12,471 nucleotides of DNA from Caulobacteraceae bacterium (GTDB lineage: Bacteria; Pseudomonadota; Alphaproteobacteria; Caulobacterales; Caulobacteraceae), in NCBI GenBank assembly GCA_004144935.1, contig SDZP01000065.1, positions 1-12,471 of the forward strand, given 5' to 3'. Numbering within the stretch: position 1 is the first letter of the stretch; every line of letters starts with the position of its first letter. The notes under the pieces were generated by a model. That model was not told the DNA's origin. It ran no database searches and worked only from the letters and a program-made list of their open reading frames with translations. A program made the translations under genes and the position numbers. Positions 1 through 6,652 of the stretch are shown here, piece by piece.

Positions 1-748
1 GCACTGGACCGACCGGCTGTTCAGCTTCGCCATCGAGCGGCCCGATACCTTCCGCTTCCGCTCCGGCGAGTTCGTGATGATCGGCCTGCCGCCGGCGCCG
101 GGCGAGACCAAGCCGATCCTGCGCGCCTACTCGATCGCCTCCCCCAGCTTCGCCGAGGAACTGGAGTTCCTGTCGATCAAGGTCCAGGACGGCCCGCTGA
201 CATCGCGCCTGCAGCACATCCAGCCGGGCGACGAGGTGCTGCTGGGCAAGAAGCCGACCGGCACCCTGGTGCTGGACGCGGTGCGGCCCGGCAAGCGACT
301 GTTCCTGATCGGCACCGGCACGGGTCTCGCCCCCTTCCTGTCGGTGGCCCGCGACCCGGAGGCCTACAGCAACTTCGAGCAGGTCATCGTCGGCCACGGC
401 GTGCGCGAGGTCAGCGAACTGGCCTACCGCGACCTGTTCACCGCCGAGATCTTCGAGGACCCCCTGGTCGGCGAAGAGGCCAGCAAGCAGCTGGTCTATT
501 ATCCGACCGTGACCCGCGAGCCGTTCGAGCGGCAGGGCCGGTTCACCGACCTGATCAGCTCGGGACAGCTGTTCCGCGACCTGGGGCTGGAGGGCGCGAC
601 CTTCAACCGCGAGGAGGACCGCATCATGCTGTGCGGCTCTATGGAGTTCATCAAGGACATGGCGGCGCTGATCGAGAGCCATGGCCTGGTGGAAGGCTCG
701 AACGCCGAACCCGGGGACTATGTGCTGGAGCGGGCGTTCGTGGGTTAG
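1..748 (+). CDS. fpr: Ferredoxin--NADP+ reductase (FNR family), 5' end cut off by window
   Basis: Flavoenzyme that moves electrons between NADPH and ferredoxins or flavodoxins in the cytoplasm. The frame is open from base 2 to the TAG at 746-748 and gives 248 residues. Related bacterial Fprs are about 257-272 residues, so roughly 10-20 N-terminal residues are missing; the GTG at 74 is internal, not the start. Visible family marks are the FAD-binding RAYSIAS motif (nt ~121-141), the NADP-binding GTGTGLAPF (nt ~311-337), the CGSMEFIKDM segment near the end that contacts the nicotinamide nucleotide, and the C-terminal YVLERAFVG typical of proteobacterial Fpr. moeA begins 10 bases downstream on the same strand, so the two may be co-transcribed. 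The nearby bfd and bfr genes suggest a role in reducing Bfd, which is inference. The enzyme class is secure; the physiological partner is not shown by the sequence. Confidence 0.93.
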   Translation, partial: HWTDRLFSFAIERPDTFRFRSGEFVMIGLPPAPGETKPILRAYSIASPSFAEELEFLSIKVQDGPLTSRLQHIQPGDEVLLGKKPTGTLVLDAVRPGKRLFLIGTGTGLAPFLSVARDPEAYSNFEQVIVGHGVREVSELAYRDLFTAEIFEDPLVGEEASKQLVYYPTVTREPFERQGRFTDLISSGQLFRDLGLEGATFNREEDRIMLCGSMEFIKDMAALIESHGLVEGSNAEPGDYVLERAFVG

Positions 749-758
749 AACCCCTGCG

Positions 759-1949
759 ATGTCCCTGAAGAACCTTACCGTCGAAGACGCCCGCGCCCGC
801 ATGCTGGGCGCCGCCGTGCGAACCGCCGTCCACGGCCTGCCGCTGGCCGAGGCCGATGGCGCGACCCTGGCCGAGGACATCCACGCGGGGCGCGACCAGC
901 CGCCGTTCGACGCCTCGGCGATGGACGTCTGGGCGGTCATCGGCGATCCGGTCGAGGGTCAGCTGTTGACTATCGCCGGCGAGAGCGCGGCCGGGCGGGG
1001 CTTCGACGGGGCGCTGGAGCCCGGCCTGGCCGTGCGCATCTTCACCGGCGCCGCCGTGCCGGCCGGGGCCACCCGGGTGATCATCCAGGAAGACACCGAG
1101 CGTCACGTCGACAGCGTGCGCATCACCCGGCCGCCGACACCGGGCCGCAACATCCGCGCCGCCGGCGGCGACTTCCGGGCCGGGGCCCTGTTGCTGCCGG
1201 CCGGAACGCGGCTGGATCCCTGGCGGCTGTCGCTGGCGGCCGCCGCGGGGCTGGACCGGGTGAGGGTCAGCGGGCGGCCGACCATCGCCATCCTGGCCAC
1301 CGGCGAGGAGCTGGTCTCCCCCGGCGGCCATCCCGGACCCTTCCAGATTTTCGAGAGCGGCGCGGCGGGTCTCGTCCCGATGATCGCCCGCTGGGGCGGT
1401 GTCGCCCATCGCCTGGCCCCGGCCCGCGACGACGAGGCGGCCATCGCCGCCGCGGTGACCGGCGCCGAGGCCGAGCTGATCGTCACCGTCGGCGGGGCCT
1501 CGGTCGGCGACTACGACCTGGTCAAGCCGGCCCTGAAGCGCCTGGGCCTCGACCTGCTGGTCGAGACGATCAATGTCCGTCCCGGCAAGCCGACCTGGTT
1601 CGGCACCCTGACCGACGGCCGGCGGGTGCTTGGCCTGCCGGGCAACCCAGCCAGCGCCTTTGTCTGCGCCGAACTGTTCCTCAAGCCGCTGATCGCCGCC
1701 ATGTCGGGGGGCCAGGCCGGTCCGATGATGGAGCCGGCCCTGCTGGCGCAGGCCCTGCCCGCCGCCGGCCCGCGCGAACACTGGATGCGGGCGATCCTGG
1801 GGCCGGACGGCGTCCGCGCGCTGCCCGATCAGGACAGCAGCCTGATCACCGTCTTCGCGGCGGCCAATGCCCTGCTCCGCCGGCGGGCGAACGCCGAGCC
1901 GGTGGCGGCGGGCGAGGTGGTGGAAGTCCTGCGGTTGGACCGCGGCTAG
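759..1949 (+). CDS. moeA: Molybdopterin molybdenumtransferase MoeA
   Basis: Inserts molybdenum into adenylylated molybdopterin, the last common step of molybdenum cofactor synthesis in the cytoplasm. The protein has 396 residues, close to the usual ~400. Family motifs in order are FDASAMD (residues 50-56), FTGAAVP (95-101), TGEEL (181-185), VGGASVGDYDLVKPAL (~245-260) and GLPGNPAS (292-299), then the C-terminal domain. Residues matching E. coli MoeA Asp59, Glu188 and Asp259 are present. The family motif AMDGYAV is changed to AMDVWAV at 54-60, which is unusual; the functional Asp is kept. The ATG at 759 is chosen because upstream in-frame sequence belongs to the reductase gene and MSLKNLTVEDAR aligns with the normal MoeA N-terminus. 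No clear Shine-Dalgarno precedes it, which fits translational coupling to fpr 10 bases upstream. No other Mo-cofactor gene lies in the window. Confidence 0.92.
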   Translation: MSLKNLTVEDARARMLGAAVRTAVHGLPLAEADGATLAEDIHAGRDQPPFDASAMDVWAVIGDPVEGQLLTIAGESAAGRGFDGALEPGLAVRIFTGAAVPAGATRVIIQEDTERHVDSVRITRPPTPGRNIRAAGGDFRAGALLLPAGTRLDPWRLSLAAAAGLDRVRVSGRPTIAILATGEELVSPGGHPGPFQIFESGAAGLVPMIARWGGVAHRLAPARDDEAAIAAAVTGAEAELIVTVGGASVGDYDLVKPALKRLGLDLLVETINVRPGKPTWFGTLTDGRRVLGLPGNPASAFVCAELFLKPLIAAMSGGQAGPMMEPALLAQALPAAGPREHWMRAILGPDGVRALPDQDSSLITVFAAANALLRRRANAEPVAAGEVVEVLRLDRG

Positions 1950-1979
1950 GAACCTTCTCCCGACGCGCGGGAAGCCTAG
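1946..1979. terminator. Possible bidirectional hairpin between moeA and the TspO-like gene
   Basis: Inverted repeat centred in the 26-base gap between two converging genes. CTAGG (1946-1950) pairs with CCTAG (1975-1979), CTT (1954-1956) with AAG (1972-1974), and CCCG (1959-1962) with CGGG (1968-1971), with small bulges and a 5-base loop. Both stop codons lie inside the outer stem. There is no U-run on either strand, so if it terminates transcription it is not a classic intrinsic terminator. Confidence 0.35.
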
Positions 1980-2545
1980 TGAACCGTCGGTGCGTCGTGA
2001 TGGCCGCCGTTGCCAACCCGGCGATCCCACTGGTCCTTCAGCAGGTTGGCGATACCCATCCAGCCCGCGGTCGGGGCCGCAACCGCGCCGGCCGACGGCT
2101 GCACCTTGAAGGCATGGTAGGCATAGACCGCGCCTGCCCCGACCGAGGCCACGGCGACGGCGACGCGGCCGCCGACCCGCTTGGGTCCCAGCGCCATCCA
2201 GGCGGCCGAAAAGCCCTGCACCAGGCTCCAGAGGGTCAGGGCCCGGGTCCGCGTCGCGCCCTGCGGCGAGTTCCACACGCGAAGTCCGGAGATGGTCAGG
2301 GCGGTGAACATGGAGGGCCAGATGACCGCGAAGGCGGCCTTCGGCGGGTGGCTGACCGGGCCTTGGGTCTCGGCGAAGTCGCTCATGTAGTCGGGCTCTT
2401 CGACGACGCTGCGGCGGGAGGCGATCACCTCGGCCAGCGCGACCGCGCCGCCGGCCAGCAGCAGGCCCAGCACCACATGGCCGGCCGTGGTCACGGGCTT
2501 GGCGTGAACCTCGACCATCCCCTCCGGGCCCATCTCATAGCGCAT
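1976..2545 (-). CDS. TspO/MBR-family-like membrane protein, divergent
   Basis: TspO proteins are five-helix inner- or outer-membrane proteins that bind porphyrins or heme and affect stress and tetrapyrrole handling. This 189-residue protein shows five hydrophobic segments: ~20-43, then the segment starting HPPKAAFAVIWPSMF, then ALTLWSLVQGF, VAVAVASVGAGAVYAY and VAAPTAGWMGIANLL. The HPP...W block matches the TspO loop 1/helix 2 signature (PPRWVFPLAW in Rhodobacter), and the last helix matches the TspO helix 5 pattern. Several conserved aromatic residues and the NxxW of helix 3 are changed (SAAW here), and there is an extra ~50-residue N-terminal part. The start is the ATG at 2545 because AGGGAG lies 7 bases upstream; an upstream ATG at 2590 lacks such a site. 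It follows bfr on the same strand after 75 bases, which fits a heme or iron context. Family assignment is by pattern only, so moderate. Confidence 0.6.
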   Translation of the reverse strand: MRYEMGPEGMVEVHAKPVTTAGHVVLGLLLAGGAVALAEVIASRRSVVEEPDYMSDFAETQGPVSHPPKAAFAVIWPSMFTALTISGLRVWNSPQGATRTRALTLWSLVQGFSAAWMALGPKRVGGRVAVAVASVGAGAVYAYHAFKVQPSAGAVAAPTAGWMGIANLLKDQWDRRVGNGGHHDAPTVH

Positions 2546-2620
2546 GCATCGTCTCCCTGGATCTCCGCAGCTCCGGAGCCTTCGGCTCAACGCCGCTCGG
2601 AGGCGGGCGGTTCCGAGGCT

Positions 2621-3112
2621 TTAGTGGCCCTCGCCGCCCTGCAGTTCGCCCATGGCGCTCTGCAGGTAGTTCTGCTCGCCCAGCTGCCGCACCAAGTCCA
2701 GCTGGGTCTCGAGGAAGTCGATGTGCTCCTCGGTGTCGCTGAGGATTTCGACCAGCAGTTCGCGGGATACGTAGTCGAGCGCCTCTTCGCAGGCCCTCAC
2801 CCCGGGAATCAGCGTCTCGCGCCCGCCGCGCTCGACCGCCAGGTCGGCGGCCAGGCCCTCGGGCACGGTCTCGCCGATCTTCAGCTTGTGCAGGTCCTGG
2901 AGGTTGGGCAGGCCGTCGAGGAAGAGGATGCGCTTGATCAGCTTGTCGGCGTGCTTCATCTCGCCGATCGATTCGTCGTAGGTCACCTGACCCAGCCTGT
3001 TGAGGCCCCAGTGCTGGTACATCCGCGCGTGCAGGAAGTACTGGTTCACCGCCGTGAGCTCGTTGGTCAGGACCGCGTTCAGAATGCGGATGATGGCCGG
3101 ATCGCCCTTCAT
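2621..3112 (-). CDS. bfr: Bacterioferritin, heme-binding iron store
   Basis: Forms a 24-subunit cytoplasmic shell that oxidises Fe(II) and stores it as mineral. The protein has 163 residues, the normal length, and starts MKGDP like nearly all Bfrs. GAGGAG lies 7 bases before the ATG at 3112, whereas the ATG five codons upstream lacks this spacing. Ferroxidase ligands Glu18, Glu51, His54, Glu94 and His130 and the heme ligand Met52 are all present by direct counting. The sixth ligand position, 127 (Glu in E. coli), is Thr here, with Glu at 128 and 129 (DTEEH). The C-terminus keeps the family block ETQLDLV...NYLQSAM. It lies 139 bases downstream of bfd on the same strand and upstream of the TspO-like gene. 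A small inverted repeat just after the stop (CTCGGA 2596-2601 with TCCGAG 2612-2617) lacks a U-run. Identity is very secure. Confidence 0.96.
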   Translation of the reverse strand: MKGDPAIIRILNAVLTNELTAVNQYFLHARMYQHWGLNRLGQVTYDESIGEMKHADKLIKRILFLDGLPNLQDLHKLKIGETVPEGLAADLAVERGGRETLIPGVRACEEALDYVSRELLVEILSDTEEHIDFLETQLDLVRQLGEQNYLQSAMGELQGGEGH

Positions 3113-3208
3113 GGCGGTGCTCCTCAAGGTTCAGTCCAGCGCTCTTGAACCCGCTTCGGCTTCCGCTGCAACCGTTATCAGTGCAAACGTCTCGCGCTAG
3201 CAGACAAA

Positions 3209-3220
3209 TCTTCGCGAAGA
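3209..3220. promoter_or_regulatory. 12-base perfect palindrome in the bfd-bfr gap
   Basis: TCTTCGCGAAGA is a perfect palindrome about 97 bases upstream of the bfr start and 32 bases downstream of the bfd stop. It could be a regulator site for bfr or simply chance. I could not find a convincing -35/-10 pair for bfr in the 139-base gap, although a GATAAC hexamer reads toward bfr. I do not recognise the palindrome as a Fur, Irr or RirA site. Confidence 0.2.
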
Positions 3221-3251
3221 CTGTAGGACCCTGAGAATGCGACTTAAATAG

Positions 3252-3437
3252 CTATTCCGCCGCGTACCGCAGGGCCTCGCGGCTCTCGTCGATCATCTGC
3301 CGCATCTCGCAGACGCACTTGGCGCACTGGGCCTGGCAGCCCTGGCTCTTGAACACTTCGGCCGGACGGGACGCGCCGCACGCGATGGCGTGGCGGACGT
3401 CGCGTTCACGGATGCCGTTGCAGTTGCAGACGTACAA
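3252..3437 (-). CDS. bfd: Bacterioferritin-associated ferredoxin (TTG start)
   Basis: Small [2Fe-2S] protein that docks on Bfr and reduces its heme-linked iron so that Fe(II) leaves the store. Starting at the TTG at 3437 gives 61 residues with cysteines at 4, 6, 38 and 41, exactly the cluster-ligand numbering of E. coli Bfd (64 residues). This decides the start, even though no strong Shine-Dalgarno is seen. The sequence then follows the family: YVCNCNGIRERDVRHAI, then a helix, then QCAKC. Extra cysteines occur at 20, 34 and 43. The frame stays open upstream to an ATG at 3512, but that would add a charged tail unlike any Bfd and would begin upstream of the best promoter. The next gene on this strand is bfr, the functional partner. 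Fur repression under iron sufficiency is expected for bfd and is supported by a candidate box just upstream. Confidence 0.92.
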   Translation of the reverse strand: MYVCNCNGIRERDVRHAIACGASRPAEVFKSQGCQAQCAKCVCEMRQMIDESREALRYAAE

Positions 3438-3457
3438 GGGAGGCCCCGGACTCGATT

Positions 3458-3501
3458 GCGAACAATTCTCGTTCTCTAGCCGATCCCGACGGTGGATGCA
3501 A
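3458..3501 (-). promoter_or_regulatory. Candidate bfd promoter overlapped by a Fur-box-like sequence
   Basis: On the minus strand TTGCAT (3501-3496) and TAGAGA (3478-3473) are separated by 17 bases, a good -35/-10 pair with a start near 3466, about 29 bases before the TTG of bfd. The 19 bases from 3476 to 3458 (GAGAACGAGAATTGTTCGC) match the enterobacterial Fur consensus GATAATGATAATCATTATC at 12 of 19 positions and cover the -10 and the start. This arrangement fits iron repression. The match was counted by eye and the site is a prediction. Confidence 0.4.
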
Positions 3502-3601
3502 CGCATTCGCAACTGACCTGGATTTGGGCCGGGACGGGCTATGGACGCGGGCGGCGTCGGTGACGCAGATTGCGCGCCTCAAGGTTCAAGGGTGGCTTTT
3601 C

Positions 3602-6274
3602 ATGGTTCGTTGTCTCGTCGCGCTGGCGCTCACGCTGGCGGTCGCCCTGCCGGTCGCGGCGCAGGACAGGCCGCGCGCAGTGTGGACGGCGGGGGCGGCC
3701 TACGACACCGCCATTCCCGAACCCAAGGCGGTCGTCGGCCATGAGCTGGGCGAGCGGCTGACCCTCTCGGCCGACGTGCGGCGCTATTTCGAGGTCCTCG
3801 CCGCCGCAGCCCCCGACCGCATGCGGATCGGCGACTACGGCCGCAGCTGGGAAGGCCGGGTGCTGCCCTATGGCGTGATAAGCTCGGCCCGCAACATGGC
3901 CCGGCTGGACGAGATTCAGGCCAATGCCCGCGCCTTGGCCGACCCCCGCCGCACCGACGTCGCCCGCGCCCGGGCCATCATGGCCGAGCAGCCGGCCATC
4001 GTCTGGCTGGCCTATAGCGTGCACGGCAACGAGACCTCGCCGGCCGAGGCGGCGATGGCCACCGCCCGCCACCTGCTGGCCTCGCGCGACCCGGCCGTGG
4101 CCGGCTGGCTGGACCGCACGGTGGTCATCCTGGTTCCGACCCAGAACCCCGACGGCCGAGACCGCTTCATCAACGGCTACGAGGCCGCCTTCGGCCTGGA
4201 GCCCGACACCGATCCAGCCTCGGCCGAGCGGGCCGAGCCCTGGCCCGCCGGCCGCTTCAACCACTACCTCTTCGATCTCAACCGCGACTGGTTCGCCCAG
4301 ACCCAGCCCGAGACCCGCGGCCACAGCGCGCTGATGCGCCAGTGGTATCCGCAGGTGGTGGCCGACGCCCATGAGATGGGCTCCAACACCACCTTCTTCT
4401 TCCCGCCGGAAGCCGATCCGCTGAACCCCCTGCTGCCCGAGGCGCAGGTCAGGAGCCGGGCCCTGTTCGGCCGCAACCACGCCGCCGTCTTCGACCGCGA
4501 GGGCGTCGACTACTTCACCCGCGAGAGCTACGACGCCTTCTACCCCGGCTACGGCGACAACTGGCCGAGCTACTTCGGGGCCATCTCGATGACCTACGAA
4601 CAGGCCGGCGTGCGCGGCCTGGCGGTGCGGCAGACGACGGGCGAGGTGCTGACCCTGGCCGACGCCGTGCGCAACCACTTCCTGATCTCGCTCTCGACGA
4701 TCCAGACCGCCGCCGACAATCGCGAGCGGCTGCTGAAGGACTTCTACGACTACCAGGTCTCGTCCATGGCCCAGGCCCGCGCCGCCGGTTCCTGGATCCT
4801 GCCGCGCACCGCCGCCGACCCCGGCGCCGCCGACCGGCTGGCCCAGCTGCTGGCCCGCCAGGGGATCGAGGTCAGCCGCGTCGAGAGCGGCGCCAAGGCC
4901 TGCGGCAAGACCTATGAGGCCGGCGCCTATGTCATCGACGGCGGCCAGCCGCACGGCCGACTGGTGCAGGTGCTGTTCGACCGTTCCGTTTCGATGACCC
5001 CGCAGTTCATCGCCGAGCAGGAGCGCCGCCGCGCCAAGGGCCTGGCGCCGGAGATGTACGACGTCACCGGCTGGGCCCTGCCGCCGCTGTTCAACACCCC
5101 GGCCGAACGTTGCAAGGGCGCGCCGTCGGGCCGCCCCCTCGCCGTCGACGAGATCGGCAAGGGCTACGTCGCCGGCGCCGAACGCCCCGTCGCCTACATC
5201 GTGCCGCCGGGCTCGCAGGCCATGGCCCTGCTGGCCGGGGCCCTGCGCCAGGACCTGCGGCTGCGCTCGCCGGAGAAGGGCTTCACCGTCGGCGGCCGGA
5301 CCTATGCGGCCGGCGCCCTGGTCATCCCGGCCGCCGGCAACCCCGCCGACCTGCGCCAGCGTCTGGACGCCCTGACCGCCCGCACCGGGGCCGTCGCCAT
5401 CGGGGTCGAGGACAGCTGGGTCACGCAAGGCCCCAGCTTCGGTTCGGAGTTCTCACCGGCCTTCGTCGCCCCGCGCATCGCCATGGCCTGGGACCAGCCG
5501 ACCTCGCCGCCCGCCGCCGGCGCGACCCGCTACCTGATCGAACGCGGCTTCGACTATCCGGTCAGCGTCATCCGCACCGACCGCCTGGGTGCCGCCGACC
5601 TGGCCCGCTACCAGGTGCTGATCCTGCCCGATGGCGCCGGCTACCGCTCGCGCCTCGGCGCCGGCGGCGTCGCGGCCATCAAGGACTGGGTGCGGCGCGG
5701 CGGCGTGCTGATCGCGCTCGGCGGCGCGGTGGAGCTGCTGGCCGATCCGGACGTCGACCTGATCGCCGCCCGCCTGGAGACCATGGCCACCCCCGAAGGT
5801 GAAAAGGCCGCCGAGGGCGTCGACGCCAAGAAGGCCACGACCCCCGGCGCCCTGATCAAGGATGCGTCCGCCTATGACGCCGCCCTGCGCCCCGTCGACG
5901 CCGGCCCGGCCTCTTCGCCCGGCGTGGTGGCGAAGGCCCTGGTCGACCGCGACCATTGGCTGGGGGCCGGCGTGGCGCCCAATGTCAACGTGCTGGCGGC
6001 AGGCGGCGCAATCTACACCCCGCTGCGTCTCGACCAGGGGGTCAACGTCGCCCGCTTCGCCGCCGCCGACGAGGTGCTGGTCGCCGGCTATCTCTGGAAG
6101 GAGACGCGCCAGCAGCTGGCCTTCAAGCCGCTGGTCATGGTCCAGGAACTCGGCCGCGGCCAGGTCATCGCCTTCACCCAGGACCCGACCGCCCGGGGCT
6201 TCCAGCGAGGCATGGATGTCCTGTTCCTCAACGCCATCTTCCGGGGCGCCGCCCACGCTTCACCCACGAGGTAG
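3602..6274 (+). CDS. Exported M14-family zinc carboxypeptidase-like protein with C-terminal amidotransferase-like domain
   Basis: An 890-residue predicted metallopeptidase. Residues 1-20 (MVRCLVALALTLAVALPVAA, then QD) form a clear Sec signal peptide, so it acts in the periplasm or outside. The ATG at 3602 is chosen because it begins this signal peptide and has AGGGTGG about 6 bases upstream; an upstream TTG at 3524 would hide the signal. The M14 zinc site is visible as HGNE (His141, Glu144) and the later His257 in DAHEMG. Glu333 in SMTYEQAG matches the catalytic Glu of carboxypeptidase A. NPDGRDRF follows the first ligands, as is common in M14. From about residue 640 to 720, YQVLILPDGAGY...VAAIKDWVRRGGVLIALGG resembles the class I glutamine amidotransferase-like fold, which occurs in some large M14 proteins and probably has no amidotransferase activity here. 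The substrate is unknown. A small membrane protein gene follows after 6 bases and is likely co-transcribed. Confidence 0.88.
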   Translation: MVRCLVALALTLAVALPVAAQDRPRAVWTAGAAYDTAIPEPKAVVGHELGERLTLSADVRRYFEVLAAAAPDRMRIGDYGRSWEGRVLPYGVISSARNMARLDEIQANARALADPRRTDVARARAIMAEQPAIVWLAYSVHGNETSPAEAAMATARHLLASRDPAVAGWLDRTVVILVPTQNPDGRDRFINGYEAAFGLEPDTDPASAERAEPWPAGRFNHYLFDLNRDWFAQTQPETRGHSALMRQWYPQVVADAHEMGSNTTFFFPPEADPLNPLLPEAQVRSRALFGRNHAAVFDREGVDYFTRESYDAFYPGYGDNWPSYFGAISMTYEQAGVRGLAVRQTTGEVLTLADAVRNHFLISLSTIQTAADNRERLLKDFYDYQVSSMAQARAAGSWILPRTAADPGAADRLAQLLARQGIEVSRVESGAKACGKTYEAGAYVIDGGQPHGRLVQVLFDRSVSMTPQFIAEQERRRAKGLAPEMYDVTGWALPPLFNTPAERCKGAPSGRPLAVDEIGKGYVAGAERPVAYIVPPGSQAMALLAGALRQDLRLRSPEKGFTVGGRTYAAGALVIPAAGNPADLRQRLDALTARTGAVAIGVEDSWVTQGPSFGSEFSPAFVAPRIAMAWDQPTSPPAAGATRYLIERGFDYPVSVIRTDRLGAADLARYQVLILPDGAGYRSRLGAGGVAAIKDWVRRGGVLIALGGAVELLADPDVDLIAARLETMATPEGEKAAEGVDAKKATTPGALIKDASAYDAALRPVDAGPASSPGVVAKALVDRDHWLGAGVAPNVNVLAAGGAIYTPLRLDQGVNVARFAAADEVLVAGYLWKETRQQLAFKPLVMVQELGRGQVIAFTQDPTARGFQRGMDVLFLNAIFRGAAHASPTR

Positions 6275-6280
6275 TCCCTC

Positions 6281-6652
6281 ATGCTGCTGCGACGCATCCT
6301 CGCCGCCATCCAGGCCCTCTCGCTGATCCTCGGCGAGACCTACCGAAGCTGGGGCGCTGGCCGACATATCGTCTTCGTGGTCGACGACTATTGGATGGGC
6401 GCCCTGCTGCTGCTCGGCGCCTGGATGATGCGGCGGGACAGCTTCCGCAACCGGGCCCTGTTCGCCGCCGGCTGGGGGGTCTGCGCGGGGATGCTCTACG
6501 GCAGCTTCTTCGGCAAGCTGGTCGAACCATCCAGCTCCAATCCTGGAAACTTCGACATGGGGTTGCTGACCGGCCTGCTGGGCCTGGCCTTCTTTGTCGC
6601 CTTGGCGGGCATGATCGCCACGATCACCCTGCCGCAGAGGACGACCGCCTAG
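6281..6652 (+). CDS. Small hypothetical membrane protein
   Basis: A 123-residue protein that I do not recognise. It has three clear hydrophobic segments (about 39-51, 60-78 and 95-117) and a weaker N-terminal one (about 5-18). The basic MLLRR start and RR at about 52 would suit cytoplasmic positions. The ATG at 6281 lies 6 bases after the stop of the M14 peptidase gene, so co-transcription and translational coupling are likely. Its TAG overlaps the stop of the convergent ACAD1 gene by 4 bases (CTAG, 6649-6652). No catalytic motif is visible and no function can be given. Coding status rests on its length, operon-like spacing and coherent hydrophobic pattern. Confidence 0.75.
   Translation: MLLRRILAAIQALSLILGETYRSWGAGRHIVFVVDDYWMGALLLLGAWMMRRDSFRNRALFAAGWGVCAGMLYGSFFGKLVEPSSSNPGNFDMGLLTGLLGLAFFVALAGMIATITLPQRTTA

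Noticed and set aside
651..2276. Long open frame antisense to moeA
   Set aside because: The sense frame has all MoeA motifs; the antisense product is rich in Gly, Arg and Pro without any domain, as expected from GC-rich third codon positions.
2573..2585. GAGCC-ttc-GGCTC hairpin between bfr and the TspO-like gene as a terminator
   Set aside because: The stem is only 5 bp with no U-run, and the Shine-Dalgarno of the next gene follows closely, so termination is doubtful.
3438..3512. Upstream ATG starts for bfd
   Set aside because: They would add a charged tail not found in Bfd and put the start upstream of the best promoter; the TTG start restores exact Cys spacing from the N-terminus.
3539..5428. 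Long open frame antisense to the M14 peptidase gene
   Set aside because: Low-complexity Gly/Ala/Val-rich product and no motif; the opposite strand encodes a signal peptide and zinc-site residues in order.
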